This document shows, one piece after another, positions 43,801-54,955 of a DNA stretch of 64,000 nucleotides (its first letter is position 1; the number at the start of each line of letters is the position of its first letter). The stretch covers positions 51,396,064 through 51,460,063 of the forward strand of contig JAYESD010000001.1 in assembly GCA_036927565.1 (NCBI GenBank), written 5' to 3'. Both the position numbers and the translations under genes were made by a program. The DNA is from Tuctoria greenei. Lineage: Eukaryota; Streptophyta; Magnoliopsida; Poales; Poaceae. The notes under the pieces are model-generated. The model did no database searches, was not told the origin of the DNA, and worked only from the letters and a program-made list of their open reading frames with translations.

Positions 43801-45447
43801 TCCAACTAAGATCATTCACTCACTATAACCATAGTTATAAGCTTATGAACTATATATACATTATAATTTACTAGCATTCATATATGCATGTCGTGTATTG
43901 ATCGATATTGACAAGAAGTGTCGCTTGGAGGAGAAGGCCAGGGTGTCCACTTGAAGTCCTTGGCGGAGTCTTTAAAGGAGGACCACTAACAATTGACATT
44001 TACTTGAGTCGCAAAGTAAGGCAAGCCCCAGTTTGCATTTAAGATCTTTTCAAAGTTTTCCAGTTTTATTCATTTACGTCTTCAGTTGATATTGTGCATT
44101 ACGTATAAGGTGTTTGATACTCCACTTGCATATCCACAAATCCTATGGGAGGTCTGAAAAGGTTACAACTTGACATGTAGAACTGCCAATGCTAATAGTG
44201 TAGATATACTAGTAGAAGTCGAGTAGTTGGAATCTACTCGCGAGATAGGAATAACAGTTCGTATAAGGGTGAAAGATGAAACAATGGTGTATGAAATGAA
44301 TACGAGACCGGGCAGTAGGAATAGGAGTCGACGAGATGGAGTCTCGGGCACATAGCCTTGCCTGTGTCGCTTGAGGACTGTGCCGTATGCGGCACCATTG
44401 GGCAAACTTGAACTGTACCGGTTGCATAATGGGATATGGGCCCAAAAAACTAATGTAACTCTAGACTGTAGTGTGGAGACTCCTCGGTTGTCCTTGAATG
44501 GAGATGTGAAGGCATAAAGGTGTAAATCTTCTAGCGGGCAACTTCGACGTGTCCGTGTAGGGGACCTTTTGCTCAGGATATAGAGGTTTGTTGACATTGG
44601 GCTCTTGGGTGAAAGGTGGCCACATATGACATGGGGAGGATATCACGTAGGTGTCTCCCACACGGGTGTGCACTGTCCGGGTGTGTCCTGATTGCAAGCA
44701 AGTCCCTCGCGGTTACTTGAGTACCACTTGTCCGTCGCTGTCGTGATGTAGTAAATACTAAATCCAGGAAAATTTATTGTATTGAATTATAATTGCTATG
44801 CAGCCTTGTGTGGCTTAGAGATAGCACAATTAAAATTTTATAGTTTCCGAAGACTTATCCTGTAATAGCATTATGTGCTTTGGGCATGTCATATCATCAG
44901 CAAAGCGTTTCTTGTTTGATTGTGGAGTCTAAGATGTGCTATGCCTGAAGAATGTCATTTGCTACTTAAAATATGATAATAAGGATCCACTGGTAGGTGA
45001 GTCCTTTATGCTATTCCTTACCTATGCTTAGTATTCACCTCTACATATGTCTAGTGAGACGGGTCAGTCTTGCTGAGCCTTATGCTCACATTTGGAGTTA
45101 ACGAGTTTTTGCAGGTTATACCGTTGATGAAGGACCTAACTACAATGCCTTACGCTTTTGGGTTCACGGCTGAGTAGGAGCCCTGCGCGCCGCCGATATC
45201 TGTGAGTGCTGCTAGTGTAAAGCGTCCGAGGGCATGGACAACTTTACTCATGCATAACTAGTGTTGAAAGCGTAGTATGATGTAAAGACTTCCTTCCTCA
45301 GTTATAAATTGTAAAACTTCCGCTGTGTTTATAAATAAAGAGTTAGTATTGTATTTTATTCTTGTTCTTTTCTTGTATACTGTTGGGTGTCGCATCTCAC
45401 GACACCACCGAATGAGATCCTTGGATGTCGAGATTCTGGTCCCCACA
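40843..45447 (+). repeat. chromovirus 3' LTR (4,605 bp)
   Basis: Starts TGTAAAATCCC, ends CCCCACA, and is followed by atgat. It matches 29441-34050 throughout. Confidence 0.93.
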
Positions 45448-45452
45448 ATGAT
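45448..45452. repeat. target-site duplication atgat, right copy (chromovirus)
   Basis: Matches 29436-29440. Confidence 0.93.
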
Positions 45453-46549
45453 GGTGAACATGCAAATTACAGTGAGATGCAAGAAGACTCGGAGAAGCCA
45501 TTGTATCATGGTTGTGTGGCTAGGTACACCAGACTATGTGCAATGATAAAACTTTTCCAATTGAAGGCGAGCAATGGATGGAGTGATTGTAGTTTTAAGG
45601 AATTGTTGACGCTCCCTAAGGACATGTTACCCCAAGGTAATGCAGTCCCTACAATAGTTTATGAGGCAAAACAGATAATCTGTCCACAGGGTTTGGAGGT
45701 GGAGAAAATCCATGCGTGCAAGAATGATTGCATTCTATATCGTGGACCTGAGTACGAAAACCTCGGGAAATTCTCTATTTGTGGAGTCAACCGATTCAAT
45801 TGTAGGAAAGACGTTAGTGATGACCAGAACTGCAATAGAAGAAAAAGAGGGCCTAAAAATGTCTTTGTGTACTTTCCTATCATTCCTCGTTTGAAGTGTT
45901 GGTTTGCAAACAAGAATGAGTAAGAATTGTTGTGATGACACAAAGAGAAGCATAAGCAGGATGTTGGAATGATAAGACATCCTGCTGATGCCCACAGTGG
46001 CGAAACTTTGATTCACGAAATTCTGAATTTGCCATTGATCCTAGGAATATTAAGATCGCAATGAGCACTGATGGCATTAATCCTTGTTTGAACAATAGCA
46101 CACATAGCACATGGCCAATTGTGCTAACAATTTTGAACCTTCCTCCTTGGTTGCACAACAAACGAAAATATATTACGATGTCGGGACTGATACCGGGGCC
46201 ACAACAACCTGAGAATGACATCGACACTTATTTTAGACCTCTTGTTGAAGATCTGAAGCAGTTGTGGTATAACGATGGAGTGCAGGTCTGGGATGACCAC
46301 AAGTGTGAGTACTTTGGTCTCAAAGCCATTTTATTTGTGACTGTTAGTGATTCTCCAGTAGCACATAACTTGTTCGGACAGAGTAAGAAAGTAGGTTGCA
46401 GATGTTCACATTGTTTAAGAGAAACATACTCACAATATTTGAGCGAGTCACAAAAAATAGTGTACATGGGACATCGATGCTACATTCCAATAAAGCACCC
46501 ATTTTGGAGTATGAAAGATAATTTCAATGGTAACACTAAGAAGAGACGT
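45453..46549 (+). pseudogene. CACTA-2 TNP2 transposase, central part
   Basis: Continues from 29440 with LKASNGWSDCSFKELL and CKNDCILYRG, the core start that TNP2-1 also shows. Frameshift and stop near 45920-46060 break the middle. From 46061 the frame is open again with MSTDGINPC, HSTWPIVLTILNLPPWL, GPQQPENDID, VTVSDSPVAHNLFGQSKK and SESQKIVYMGHR. A Tat-type LTR interrupts at 46550, at a site further downstream in the protein than the Tat-1 insertion in CACTA-1. The protein differs clearly from the CACTA-1 TNP2, so the two are separate families. Confidence 0.87.
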
Positions 46550-47288
46550 TGTCATGGTGTTTTTGTGACACTTCCCCCCAGACCTGCTAAGGAGCAGTCC
46601 GCGGAGGTTCTTTTTAGGAGGGGCAAATTTCCAGGATCTACGAGCACGATGAACACGGAGGATTTTCACGTGGTTCGAGCCGTCGGGAGGCGTAATACCC
46701 TACATTCACGGGGTTTGTGTTATGTTGTCTAAGCAAGGTGTGAGAGAGCCCTCCCTCTTCTGTCATGGCTGTCTGGTCCTTTTATAGGTGAAGGGCTGAC
46801 ATGTTACATTATGTCCGGGGCCCGACAGGTGGCCCCGGGTTAATTAGTCATAAAAGTGTATTAACACACCTTAATGACACTTTAATGGTCTTGATGGTGC
46901 ACTAACATGTTATGATGACTTAATGGTCTTCATAGTGCACTAAGGTGTCTTGAAGACACAATAATGTTATGTTGATGGCGCGTTGATGCAGTCTTGAGTG
47001 TACTTGACGCCTTCCGGAGCTGAGGAGAAAGTGGCAGCACCAGAGCCACCCTTGGCATGGAGGCAGATCTGGAGCTACAGACACATGGAAGTACCGAAGC
47101 CACCCTTAGTAGGGAGGCAGGTCCGGAGCTGCGGGACACTTGGCAGCATTGGAGCCACCCTTAGTAGAGAGGCAGGTCTGGAGCTACGGGATTCGTGGTA
47201 GGTTCTGGGTACTTTCCCTCTTGGGAGGTGGAACCCAACGTCTTGTCTCCCTTATATGCAGGGGTACCTGGTCTGCAGGTTATCGACG
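46550..47288 (-). repeat. Tat-4 LTR A (739 bp)
   Basis: Starts TGTCATGG directly after the interrupted TNP2 codons and ends near atcgacg before ggtggcccctggg. A minus-strand TATA box CTATAAAAGG lies near 46783-46792. The outer flank gacgt is the candidate duplication whose partner lies outside the window. Confidence 0.75.
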
Positions 47289-47799
47289 GTGGCCCCTGGG
47301 CCCACCTTGGGAGAGGCGATGATCCTAAAGGTGGGGCCACCATCATCAACTTCGATGGCGGGCTCCCTCAGAAGTGCCAGAACTTGGTGAAGGCGTGGAA
47401 GTGTCCACTATCGACACTAAGAACGTTGACATTAGGCCCCCTGGAAAGTGCTTGTGTGGGAGCTTGAGGTCCAAGGACGAAGCTTGGTGAAGGTGCGGGA
47501 GCGTCCACCATCGACGCTAAGAATGTCAATGGTGGACCCCCTAGGAAGGTGCCATTGGCGGAGGTTGAGGTCTGACGGCAGAGCTCGAAGAAGAGTGAAG
47601 TCATGCACAAGAGTGATAGCAGAAAGAGTAATAGTGCTCATTGGTTACAATCTTCTTGACCTCAATTTTTGTTGTGGCTTACGGTCCTTAGTCGTACTAC
47701 AGGTCCTGAGTAATTCAGTGCGACAGTATTCAGGTATTTGTTGCTGCCTCACACAGGAACGTGTGCTGTCTGGACCCGCCTTACTGTGACGCAACACTA

Positions 47800-48620
47800 G
47801 AATAGGTAGAGTGGCGTACTTAGGGTGCTGGACCAGGCTAATTCTTTAGCCGACTCCAGACCTGTCATTTGTGTTGGTATTCAGGCGAGTAGGCCATTTA
47901 GCGGGCACAAGATACCAAATGAGAAAACTATCAGAAATATCCAAACACATCACAGGTACTACAGGTTGTCCGTTTGCAGCAGGATAGCACAACTCCCACT
48001 GTGGGAAAACTGAAAGATGTAACAGAGCGAAAAAGGGAACAATATGCATAATATTTAAACATAATTATGTGAACATGGTGACAGTCTCCGGATTTTGTCT
48101 ACTACTTTGTCCAGGAGCATGTGCCTTTCACTCCTCGGTACTAAACCGCAGTGCTGTGGAGGAAGAGTGCACTGGCTTAGGGTCATAGGGCACGACTTTG
48201 GGTGCAAGACCAGGCTAAGTAGGCCGCACACTGTTGACCTCCCACGGATTTCGGGGGACGTTTGGCCCCCCAGTACTCAGCCTCAGCATTGGAAAGGTAG
48301 AGTGTGCATACTTAGGGTGCAGGACTAGGCTAAGCAGATAGCACACTCCGGACCCCCAGTATTGAGCCGCAAGAAAGGTAGAGTGCGCATACTTAGAGTG
48401 TAGGACCAGGCTAAGCAGACTGCGCACTCCGGACCCTCTATTCGCATTAGCTTTTCATGGGAAAGGTCGTTCAATGCCATGGGACTTCGAAAAAAAACCA
48501 AGGAGACCGGATAGGTCACAATTAGCTGGTGGCGTCGTTGCTGCCATGGTAGACGTAGCCATGAGGCAAGTGTATAGGCTTAGGGTCACAGGGCATAGGC
48601 TTAGTGCAAGACTAGGCTAA
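47800..48620. repeat. tandem repeats with cttagggtgc...ccaggctaag core
   Basis: Units of roughly 60-110 bp occur near 47808, 48181, 48290, 48375 and 48575. Each has a core like gtagagtg(g/c)gcatacttag, then ggaccaggctaag, then a gcacactccggacc-type end. Fewer copies sit in Tat-1 at 12880 and 13188. Confidence 0.75.
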
Positions 48621-48850
48621 GCAGGCTGCACACTTTGGACCTCCCACTGGCGGCGGGTAGCGGTAAAAAGCTGTTGTGTGACAACAGTAGCCACCAGAAC
48701 ACGAAGCGTGTGTCCGCTGGGTCAGCCCGCTATGGAGCGGGAAGTGTCACCATCCTCCCTTCTCTGTTCATGGAGCGAGGGTTGAGAGGAGCCGGCGATG
48801 GTCTGAGAGTTCACCATCGTGGTGAGGCTCATCGATCCAAAAAAGTGCCC

Positions 48851-48870
48851 CCCTACCAGGCGTGCCAAAA
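48851..48870 (-). promoter_or_regulatory. Tat-4 primer-binding site
   Basis: The minus strand reads TTGGCACGCCTGGTAGGG, one variant of the Tat-1 site, five bases from the start of LTR B. Confidence 0.7.
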
Positions 48871-49093
48871 TGAAATGTCAAAGTATTGCTATGACACTTC
48901 CCCCGGTACTACTAAAGCATAGTCCGCGGAGGTTCGTGTTCGGTTGGGGCACGCGTGATATTATGAACAAGACGGTGACACAGGGGATTTTTACATGCTT
49001 CGGGCCGCTTGAGCATAATACACTACTCCACAGGGTGGTTGTTGACTGTATGAGAGTGTACTTGAGTTGGCTTGGTTCAGCTTGATCGAACTT

Positions 49094-49098
49094 GGTTT
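49094..49098. repeat. target-site duplication ggttt, left copy (Sirevirus)
   Basis: Matches 58950-58954. Confidence 0.9.
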
Positions 49099-50757
49099 TT
49101 TAGGATCAAAGAGCACGTGAAAAGCTACCAGAGGGGGGATGAATGGTAGATTAAAAAATATTACGCAGCGGAAACAATTAAATCCCAACCCCTTCGGGGG
49201 AAAAAACGATCTATTAAAGAAATCATGTGTGAGAATAATATAAATGTGTTTCCCCATGACAAAAGCAATTGATATCAGAGAGAATCAAGTCACTAAGAAG
49301 ACACAACAAGAATCACTCAAATCTGTCGAGAGTAACTCAAGTTACGATTGAAAAATTGAACAAAGGTCAATCTGTCCTACCCGAGAAAAACGGTTCTGGA
49401 ATGCTGCAAAGAAACTCGTGTAGATCAGAAACCACAAATCCAATGACCGTGAAATTTTGACATATGATAGATAATCAAGTTGTGAAGACAATTCAAAAAG
49501 AATCACGTCAATTGGATCTGTAAAACTCGAATTATGATAAAACCACCAAAGAAAGATAGTCCTGTGCAGAAAACTCGACGAGAAAAACTTGTCTGGAACA
49601 AGTCGGACGAACAGGGCACAAAAGCTCCTTTAAACTACGATCTTTATTCAATAGAACACAAGAGGAACCACTCCAAAGTCATCTACCATGAGCTCTGACC
49701 TCCCTTGCTTATATAACCTGCCCTTAGGCCAACCCAAATCTAACTAGGACTCTAATCCTACTCAGTTCACGAATTGAAACTTTCTATAACTGCTAAAGAC
49801 TCTTCTATACGCAGATAGAAGCAATCCTAAGACTTCCAAATACCCTAGGAACGTATCACACATTCCTAAAACAACTCAAATTCGTGAACCACACGAAATC
49901 CTATCATAACCAACTCAAATCTTTCCATATTTGAGTCCAACACGACTCAGCCGCTGCTTGAGTCCATAACCTAGTCAGTTGGACCTTTCCGACCGATTCT
50001 TTACGTCCACATCTCTTCATCACGCCTCGGAACCATGTAGCCACGTCCATGCACTCCTTCCATACATGGAAACATCTTCCAACAACATCCACGATACCTT
50101 CATATGCATTGTTCTTGATTCAAACATGTTGCGCAACCTCCCGATCAACTCAACCACAATTCCTCCCGAACTTGGTTGTTGAACCTCATCTTCTCCCTAA
50201 GAAAAGTGCAATGGATCCCGTCACCAGCCATGTCTTGAACTCAAGCAACACCTGCACATGAATAAACAACCAATACTTCTGAGCACAAGTCCTCGACTTG
50301 ACTCTCGTTAGTTCCGAAACTACAACATCTTACGTGAGCACCTCACATAAGCATGTTGCAAACCATAGCAAAATTATATCAGCCTTAACCACCAAAACAC
50401 ACCAAAAACTTACAAAATGAATACTAAGCAATCTTTTCAACAATGTAAAGCAAGTTCAAAACATTTCACAGTAAAAGCAGGAACATTACGATGAAGCTCT
50501 GAATCTTGCCAAAACTACCGGAGCTTGAGATGGAGCTTACCAAAGCTAGTACAACCTAGTGCCGGAGCTAGAAAAACATGTCGGAACTAACCAACATAAG
50601 TCAGACCTAGCAAAAATATATCAGAGCTTAACAAAGACATGCCGGAGCTATCAAAGACATGCCAGAGCTAAAGTCGGACCTTGCTAAAAAGATGTTATGG
50701 CAGCATTCAAAACTTTTATTGTCAAAGCCAATGTATTCAGCACACATAGGTCTCATA
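49099..50757 (-). repeat. Sirevirus 3' LTR
   Basis: 1,659 bp, from TTTAGGATCAAAG (TG start mutated to TT) to ggtctcata. A minus-strand TATATAAG lies near 49708-49716. It contains an array of GGAGCT-type short repeats at about 50505-50690. Confidence 0.9.
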
Positions 50758-51780
50758 ATCTTCCCCTTGATGAATGCATTGGCAACACCACTTAAGATCA
50801 TAACATTGGCTTATTCATTTAAAAGTTTTGAAAACAATTTCTCCCCCTTTGTATAACAGAAATAAAATGAGAAAAAGAAGTTTTCCCCCTGAGAAGAATC
50901 GTGCCAAAAACAGTTGTGAATATGTGCAATGTGTAATCAATTTCTCCCTCTTGCATACTTATCTTTAAAAATTCACATATTGTCTCTCCCCCTTTGACAA
51001 TGTATACAACAAGGTTTATAAGACAAATTTTAATTGTTATGAGCATATTATAACATATACATATAAAACAAAGCTCATCCAAGTCATACTATCAAGTAAC
51101 TTACACTATCACATCAATGAAATACATAAAGTAGTGTAAGCCATGCTAGAGATCAAATGTAATTTCCAATTTAGCAAGTCATGATCTCACAAACTTAACT
51201 ATTTCAAAACCTGAAAGCATGACACTTGTAGTCTGCATTTTATTATTTTTCAAAGCACAAATTTTGATCATATGATATTTGCAAAAGATTATATGCACAT
51301 CTGCCTTATTCTAACCAACCAAGCCAAACCTATGTCATTTGACAATCAGAAGCTTAAGGACATGGTTTTAGTCATACACAACTTCTTCCAAGTTAATATC
51401 TAAGTGCAATGATAAGTCATCTCAAAAGAAGAAGTGCGATGCATGCATATTCTCTTGATATTTTTTCATTTTTATTTGATCATAAAAGATCAACATGTGA
51501 ATAGTTGATTGATTAATTTTTCATTATTAAAAGCACTTGTGAGCATGCAACAAGTTCAAAACACCAAGAAAGTTCAACCATGACCATATTTAGTGTAAGT
51601 AATTATTCCAATTACTAGACATGGCAAAAACTACAAAATGTATGACACGGGTAATGTAGTAAGAACTTTCAACATGTAAAAGGAATCACAAAGTCATATA
51701 TGTATGAAATACTATGCTTATATTATTTTAAGTTCAGATTCACACATAGACTTTCCAAGTTTCAATACTCCCCCTCAATT
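50758..51780 (-). promoter_or_regulatory. Sirevirus 3' non-coding region with multiple polypurine tracts
   Basis: On the minus strand GGGGGA-type tracts occur next to the LTR (AAGGGGAAGAT at about 50758-50770) and again near 50840, 50884, 50988 and 51768, with a weaker one at 50945. Multiple tracts here are a described Sirevirus hallmark. No open frame larger than 90 codons is credible. Confidence 0.75.
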
Positions 51781-53534
51781 TAAGCCATGAGGATGCATAA
51801 CCCCTATTTCACTATGAATGAAACAAAAACGAGTGAAATCCAAAGGTTTTATAAAAATGTCAGCCAATTGTTGTTCGGTATCTACTTGGTAAGTACAATG
51901 TTTCCTTTTTCAACATTATCACAGAGAAAGTGATACCAAATGTCAATGTGCTTAGTTCTAGAATATTGCACGAGGTTTTTAGCAATGCAGATCGCACTAG
52001 TGTTATCACAAAACAGTGGAACACTATGTAGATCGACCCCATAGTCCTTAAGTGTTTGAACAATCCAAAGAAATTGTGAGCAAGCACTAGCAGCGGCTAC
52101 ATATTCAGATTCAGTTGTGGATTGTGCAACTGAGTTTCTTTTTCTAAAGTACCAAGCAACAAGTGAATTACCAAGAAAATGACAAGCACCAGAAGTACTT
52201 TTCCTATCAATCCAACAACCCCCAAAATCAACATCCAAAAAAGCTTTCAAAGTAATGGTTGAGGAAGAAGTAAGAAAAATGCCAAATTCTTGAGTTCCAT
52301 GTAAGTACCTTAGAATACTTTTGATGCTTGACGACGTGAAGCACGTGGGGAGGCTTGAAACCGTGCACAAAGACATACATTGAATTATATGTCCGGTCTT
52401 AATGCCGTGAGGTACAAAAGTGATCCGATAATGCTTCTATATTCTTTCTGATCCACGGGTTCACGATCTTCATCAAGTTCAAGTGTTGTCGCTGTTCCCA
52501 TTGGTGTCCGAAGAGGCTTGCTTTTGTCCATGTTGAAGCGCCTTAGGAGGTCTTTTGTATACTTCGTTTGATGCACAAAGGTACCCTCCTTGGTTTGCTT
52601 GATTTGCATCCCCAAAAAGTATGTGAGTTCTCCCATCATACTCATCTCAAATTCTGAACTCATCATAGCTGAAAACTTGGACACAACATCATGAGAAGCA
52701 CAACCAAAGATAATATCATCCACATACACTTGAACAAATAATGAGTTATTGCCATGCTTAAGCACAAAAAGAGTTTTATCAACCTTGCCCATGGTAAACC
52801 CCTTTTCAAGTAAGAATGTTTTTAACCTATCATACCATGCTCTAGGGGCTTGTTTGAGACCGTACAAGGCTTTGGACAATTTATAAACATGATTAGGAAA
52901 ATCTGAATTTTCAAAACCTGGTGGCTGATTGAAATAAACCTCCTCATGTATGTAGCTATTAAGAAAAGCACTTTTAACATCCATTTGATATAGCTTAAAA
53001 CCTTTAGATGCAGCAAAAGCTAACAAAATTCTTGTGGCTTCTAATCTAGCAACAGGAGCAAAAGTTTCATCAAAATCTAGACCTTCAACTTGAGTGAAAC
53101 CTTGAGCAACCAACCTAGCCTTATTCCTAGCCACAACCCCATCCTCACTTTGTTTATTTTTAAACACCCATTTAGTTCCAATTAAAGTGTGATCTTGAGG
53201 TGGAGGTACAAGTTTCCAAACATTATTTCTTTCAAAATTTTCTTACTCTTTTTGCATGGCAATAATCCAAGATTCATTAGTGAGTGCGTGTGATATAGCT
53301 TTGGGTTCAAAAGAAGCAACAAAAGAAGAATGAGCATGAGATTTTCGATCGCAAAACCTAGACTGTGTGACTCGTTCGTGCAACCTTCCAAAAATTTGTT
53401 GTGGAGGATGACTTTTGAGAACCCGGAGGGGAGTGGACACTTAACAAGCTTCTTCTTCTTCATGATCATCACAAATTGATGATCTTTTGACTTGAGAAGG
53501 ATCTGGACCCGCAACGGTGGTCGTCAGTGCTAGC
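51781..53534 (-). pseudogene. Sirevirus reverse transcriptase and RNase H
   Basis: RT is open from 53167 to 52385 with NKARLVAQGFTQVEGLDFDE, TFAPVARLEATRILLAFAAS, QMDVKSAFLNSYIHEEVYF, ALYGLKQAPRAWY and the catalytic VYVDDIIFG, then SLLYLTALRPDI and a stop. A frameshift leads to RNase H at 52376-51882 with ILRYLHGTQEFGIFL, DRKSTSGACHFLGNSLVAW and STTESEYVAAASACSQ. The RT N-terminus, with HALTNESWIIAMQKE, lies in shifted frames at 53170-53440. Reverse transcription occurs in cytoplasmic particles. Confidence 0.9.
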
Positions 53535-54574
53535 TATGAATCAAAATCAGGAGCTGGAACAATGTCATTAGCTGCTGAATTTTTGGGCAGCAGCTCCACC
53601 TCTTCCTCATCTTCAACGAAAATGCTCTCCCCCTGCGGATATGGATCTGGACCTGCGATGTTTGATCTAGTACCTGGGCTAGCTTCACCAAAAGATACCT
53701 TACAAGTCTCCACAATTTTGTTAGTGTCAAGTAAAAGCACACGGTAGCCTCTAGTATGAGATGGATAACTAAGAAACATGCCATCAACAAATCTAGGTTC
53801 AAATTTATCAAGATTACCATGTTTCTTAACAAAGCATTTGCATCCAAAGACCCAAAAGTGTGTAACACTAGGCCTATGTCCAAACCGGAGCTCATATGGT
53901 GTTTTACCTAGCTTAGCGCGCAAGAAAACACGATTTGAGACATAACAAGCAATTGCAATCGGATAAGCCCAAAATTTCCTAGATGTTAGATATTTATCAA
54001 GCATAGTCCTAGCCATCTCAACTAAGGTTCTGTTCTTTCTTTCTACAACACCATTTTGTTGAGGTACATATGGTGAAGAAAATTGATGATCTATTCCATT
54101 TTCAACACAAAAGTGATAAAAAGATTGATTTTTAAATTCGGTTCTGTTATCACTTCTAATTGCTTTTAAAGATCCTGGGTGATCAATTGATAATCTAACA
54201 AATAAAGTTCTAAAGCGACTAAAAACTTCATTCTTAGATACCATAAAGTAAACCCAAGAATATCTAGAATAATCATCAACAATAACAAGAACATACCATT
54301 TACCTCTAAAGGACTGAACACATGAAGGTCCTACGCTGTAAAGGTGCTAAAGTTGACCCGTTTCAGTTGTCATGATCATTGTGAGAGGAGTATGTGAACC
54401 TGCAACTATCTTAGCATGTCTATAAGAAAAGCACACAATTTCTTTGTCCTCTTTAAGCTTAGGCAGCCCACGTATGCAATCAAGAGCACTAACAAGCGTT
54501 AGATGATCAAAGCCTACGTGACCAAGTCTACGATGCCAAAAATATAAGTCATTTGAATCATAGCAACTAGACAC
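53534..54574 (-). pseudogene. Sirevirus integrase (GAG-pre-integrase and core)
   Basis: 54574-54347 gives the pre-integrase zinc region WHRRLGHVGFDHL. A stop follows at about 54347. The core runs 54244-53534 with AIRSDNRTEFKNQSFYHFC (the usual Gly after D-N is Arg here), FSSPYVPQQNGVVERKNRTL and YELRFGHRPSVTHFWVFGC. The C-terminal part is acidic (EDEEEVELLPKN). The missing Gly and the stop suggest loss of activity. Confidence 0.88.
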
Positions 54575-54955
54575 CTATGCTTAGAGGAGGACATATCAAA
54601 ATCAGCTTTAAAAACTCTTCCAAACCAAGACATGTTAAAAATAAGCTCACTATTTGAATTTACAACTTTGCAGCAATTTTTAGTGAAAATAATTTCCAGA
54701 TTTTCATCAGCAGTTGTGAAACAGAAAGCAAGTTGTATTTCAAAATTTTAACAAGTGCCACATCCTTCAAAGTGTAGAGTTCATTTATCTAATCAAACCC
54801 TTAGCAATGATAGGAGTTGAAGAATTATCGGCAAAAGTAACATTCTCTACACGTGACACAAAATAGAGGGAGGAGAACCATTCTTTGTTACCGGTCATGT
54901 GGCGTGAGCAACCTGAATCCACAATCCAAATGTTCTCCTTCCTCAAACGTGTAAC
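54575..54955 (-). pseudogene. Sirevirus protease, decayed
   Basis: The catalytic box DSGCSRHMTG is readable on the minus strand at about 54893-54922, preceded by W-I-V. The stretch between it and the pre-integrase domain is full of stops and is badly decayed. Confidence 0.8.

Larger units (their letters stand above)
29441..45447 (+). mobile_element. Gypsy chromovirus (Tekay/Del-like) with 4.6-kb LTRs, full length
   Basis: A 16,007-bp plus-strand element bounded by the 5-bp duplication atgat. The LTRs are 4,610 and 4,605 bp, each starting TGTAAAATCCC and ending CCCCACA. A tRNA-Met type primer site and an AGAAGGGAGGAA polypurine tract flank the internal part. Gag, protease, RT, RNase H and integrase are in that order, and a chromodomain-like C-terminus follows integrase. 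Huge LTRs plus a chromodomain suggest the Tekay/Del clade; clade assignment is inferred. About 4% divergence was estimated by eye over the first 210 bp of the LTRs, older than Tat-1. Confidence 0.93.
47289..48875 (-). other. deleted internal region of the Tat-4 complex
   Basis: Only 1,587 bp compared with 11.25 kb in Tat-1. It retains the polypurine side, the minisatellite (47390-47560), a block like 12735-12990 of Tat-1 (around 47640-47900), the amplified aggctaag repeats, and the primer-binding end. The antisense gene, gag and pol are absent. It could move only with help from a complete Tat element. Confidence 0.7.
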
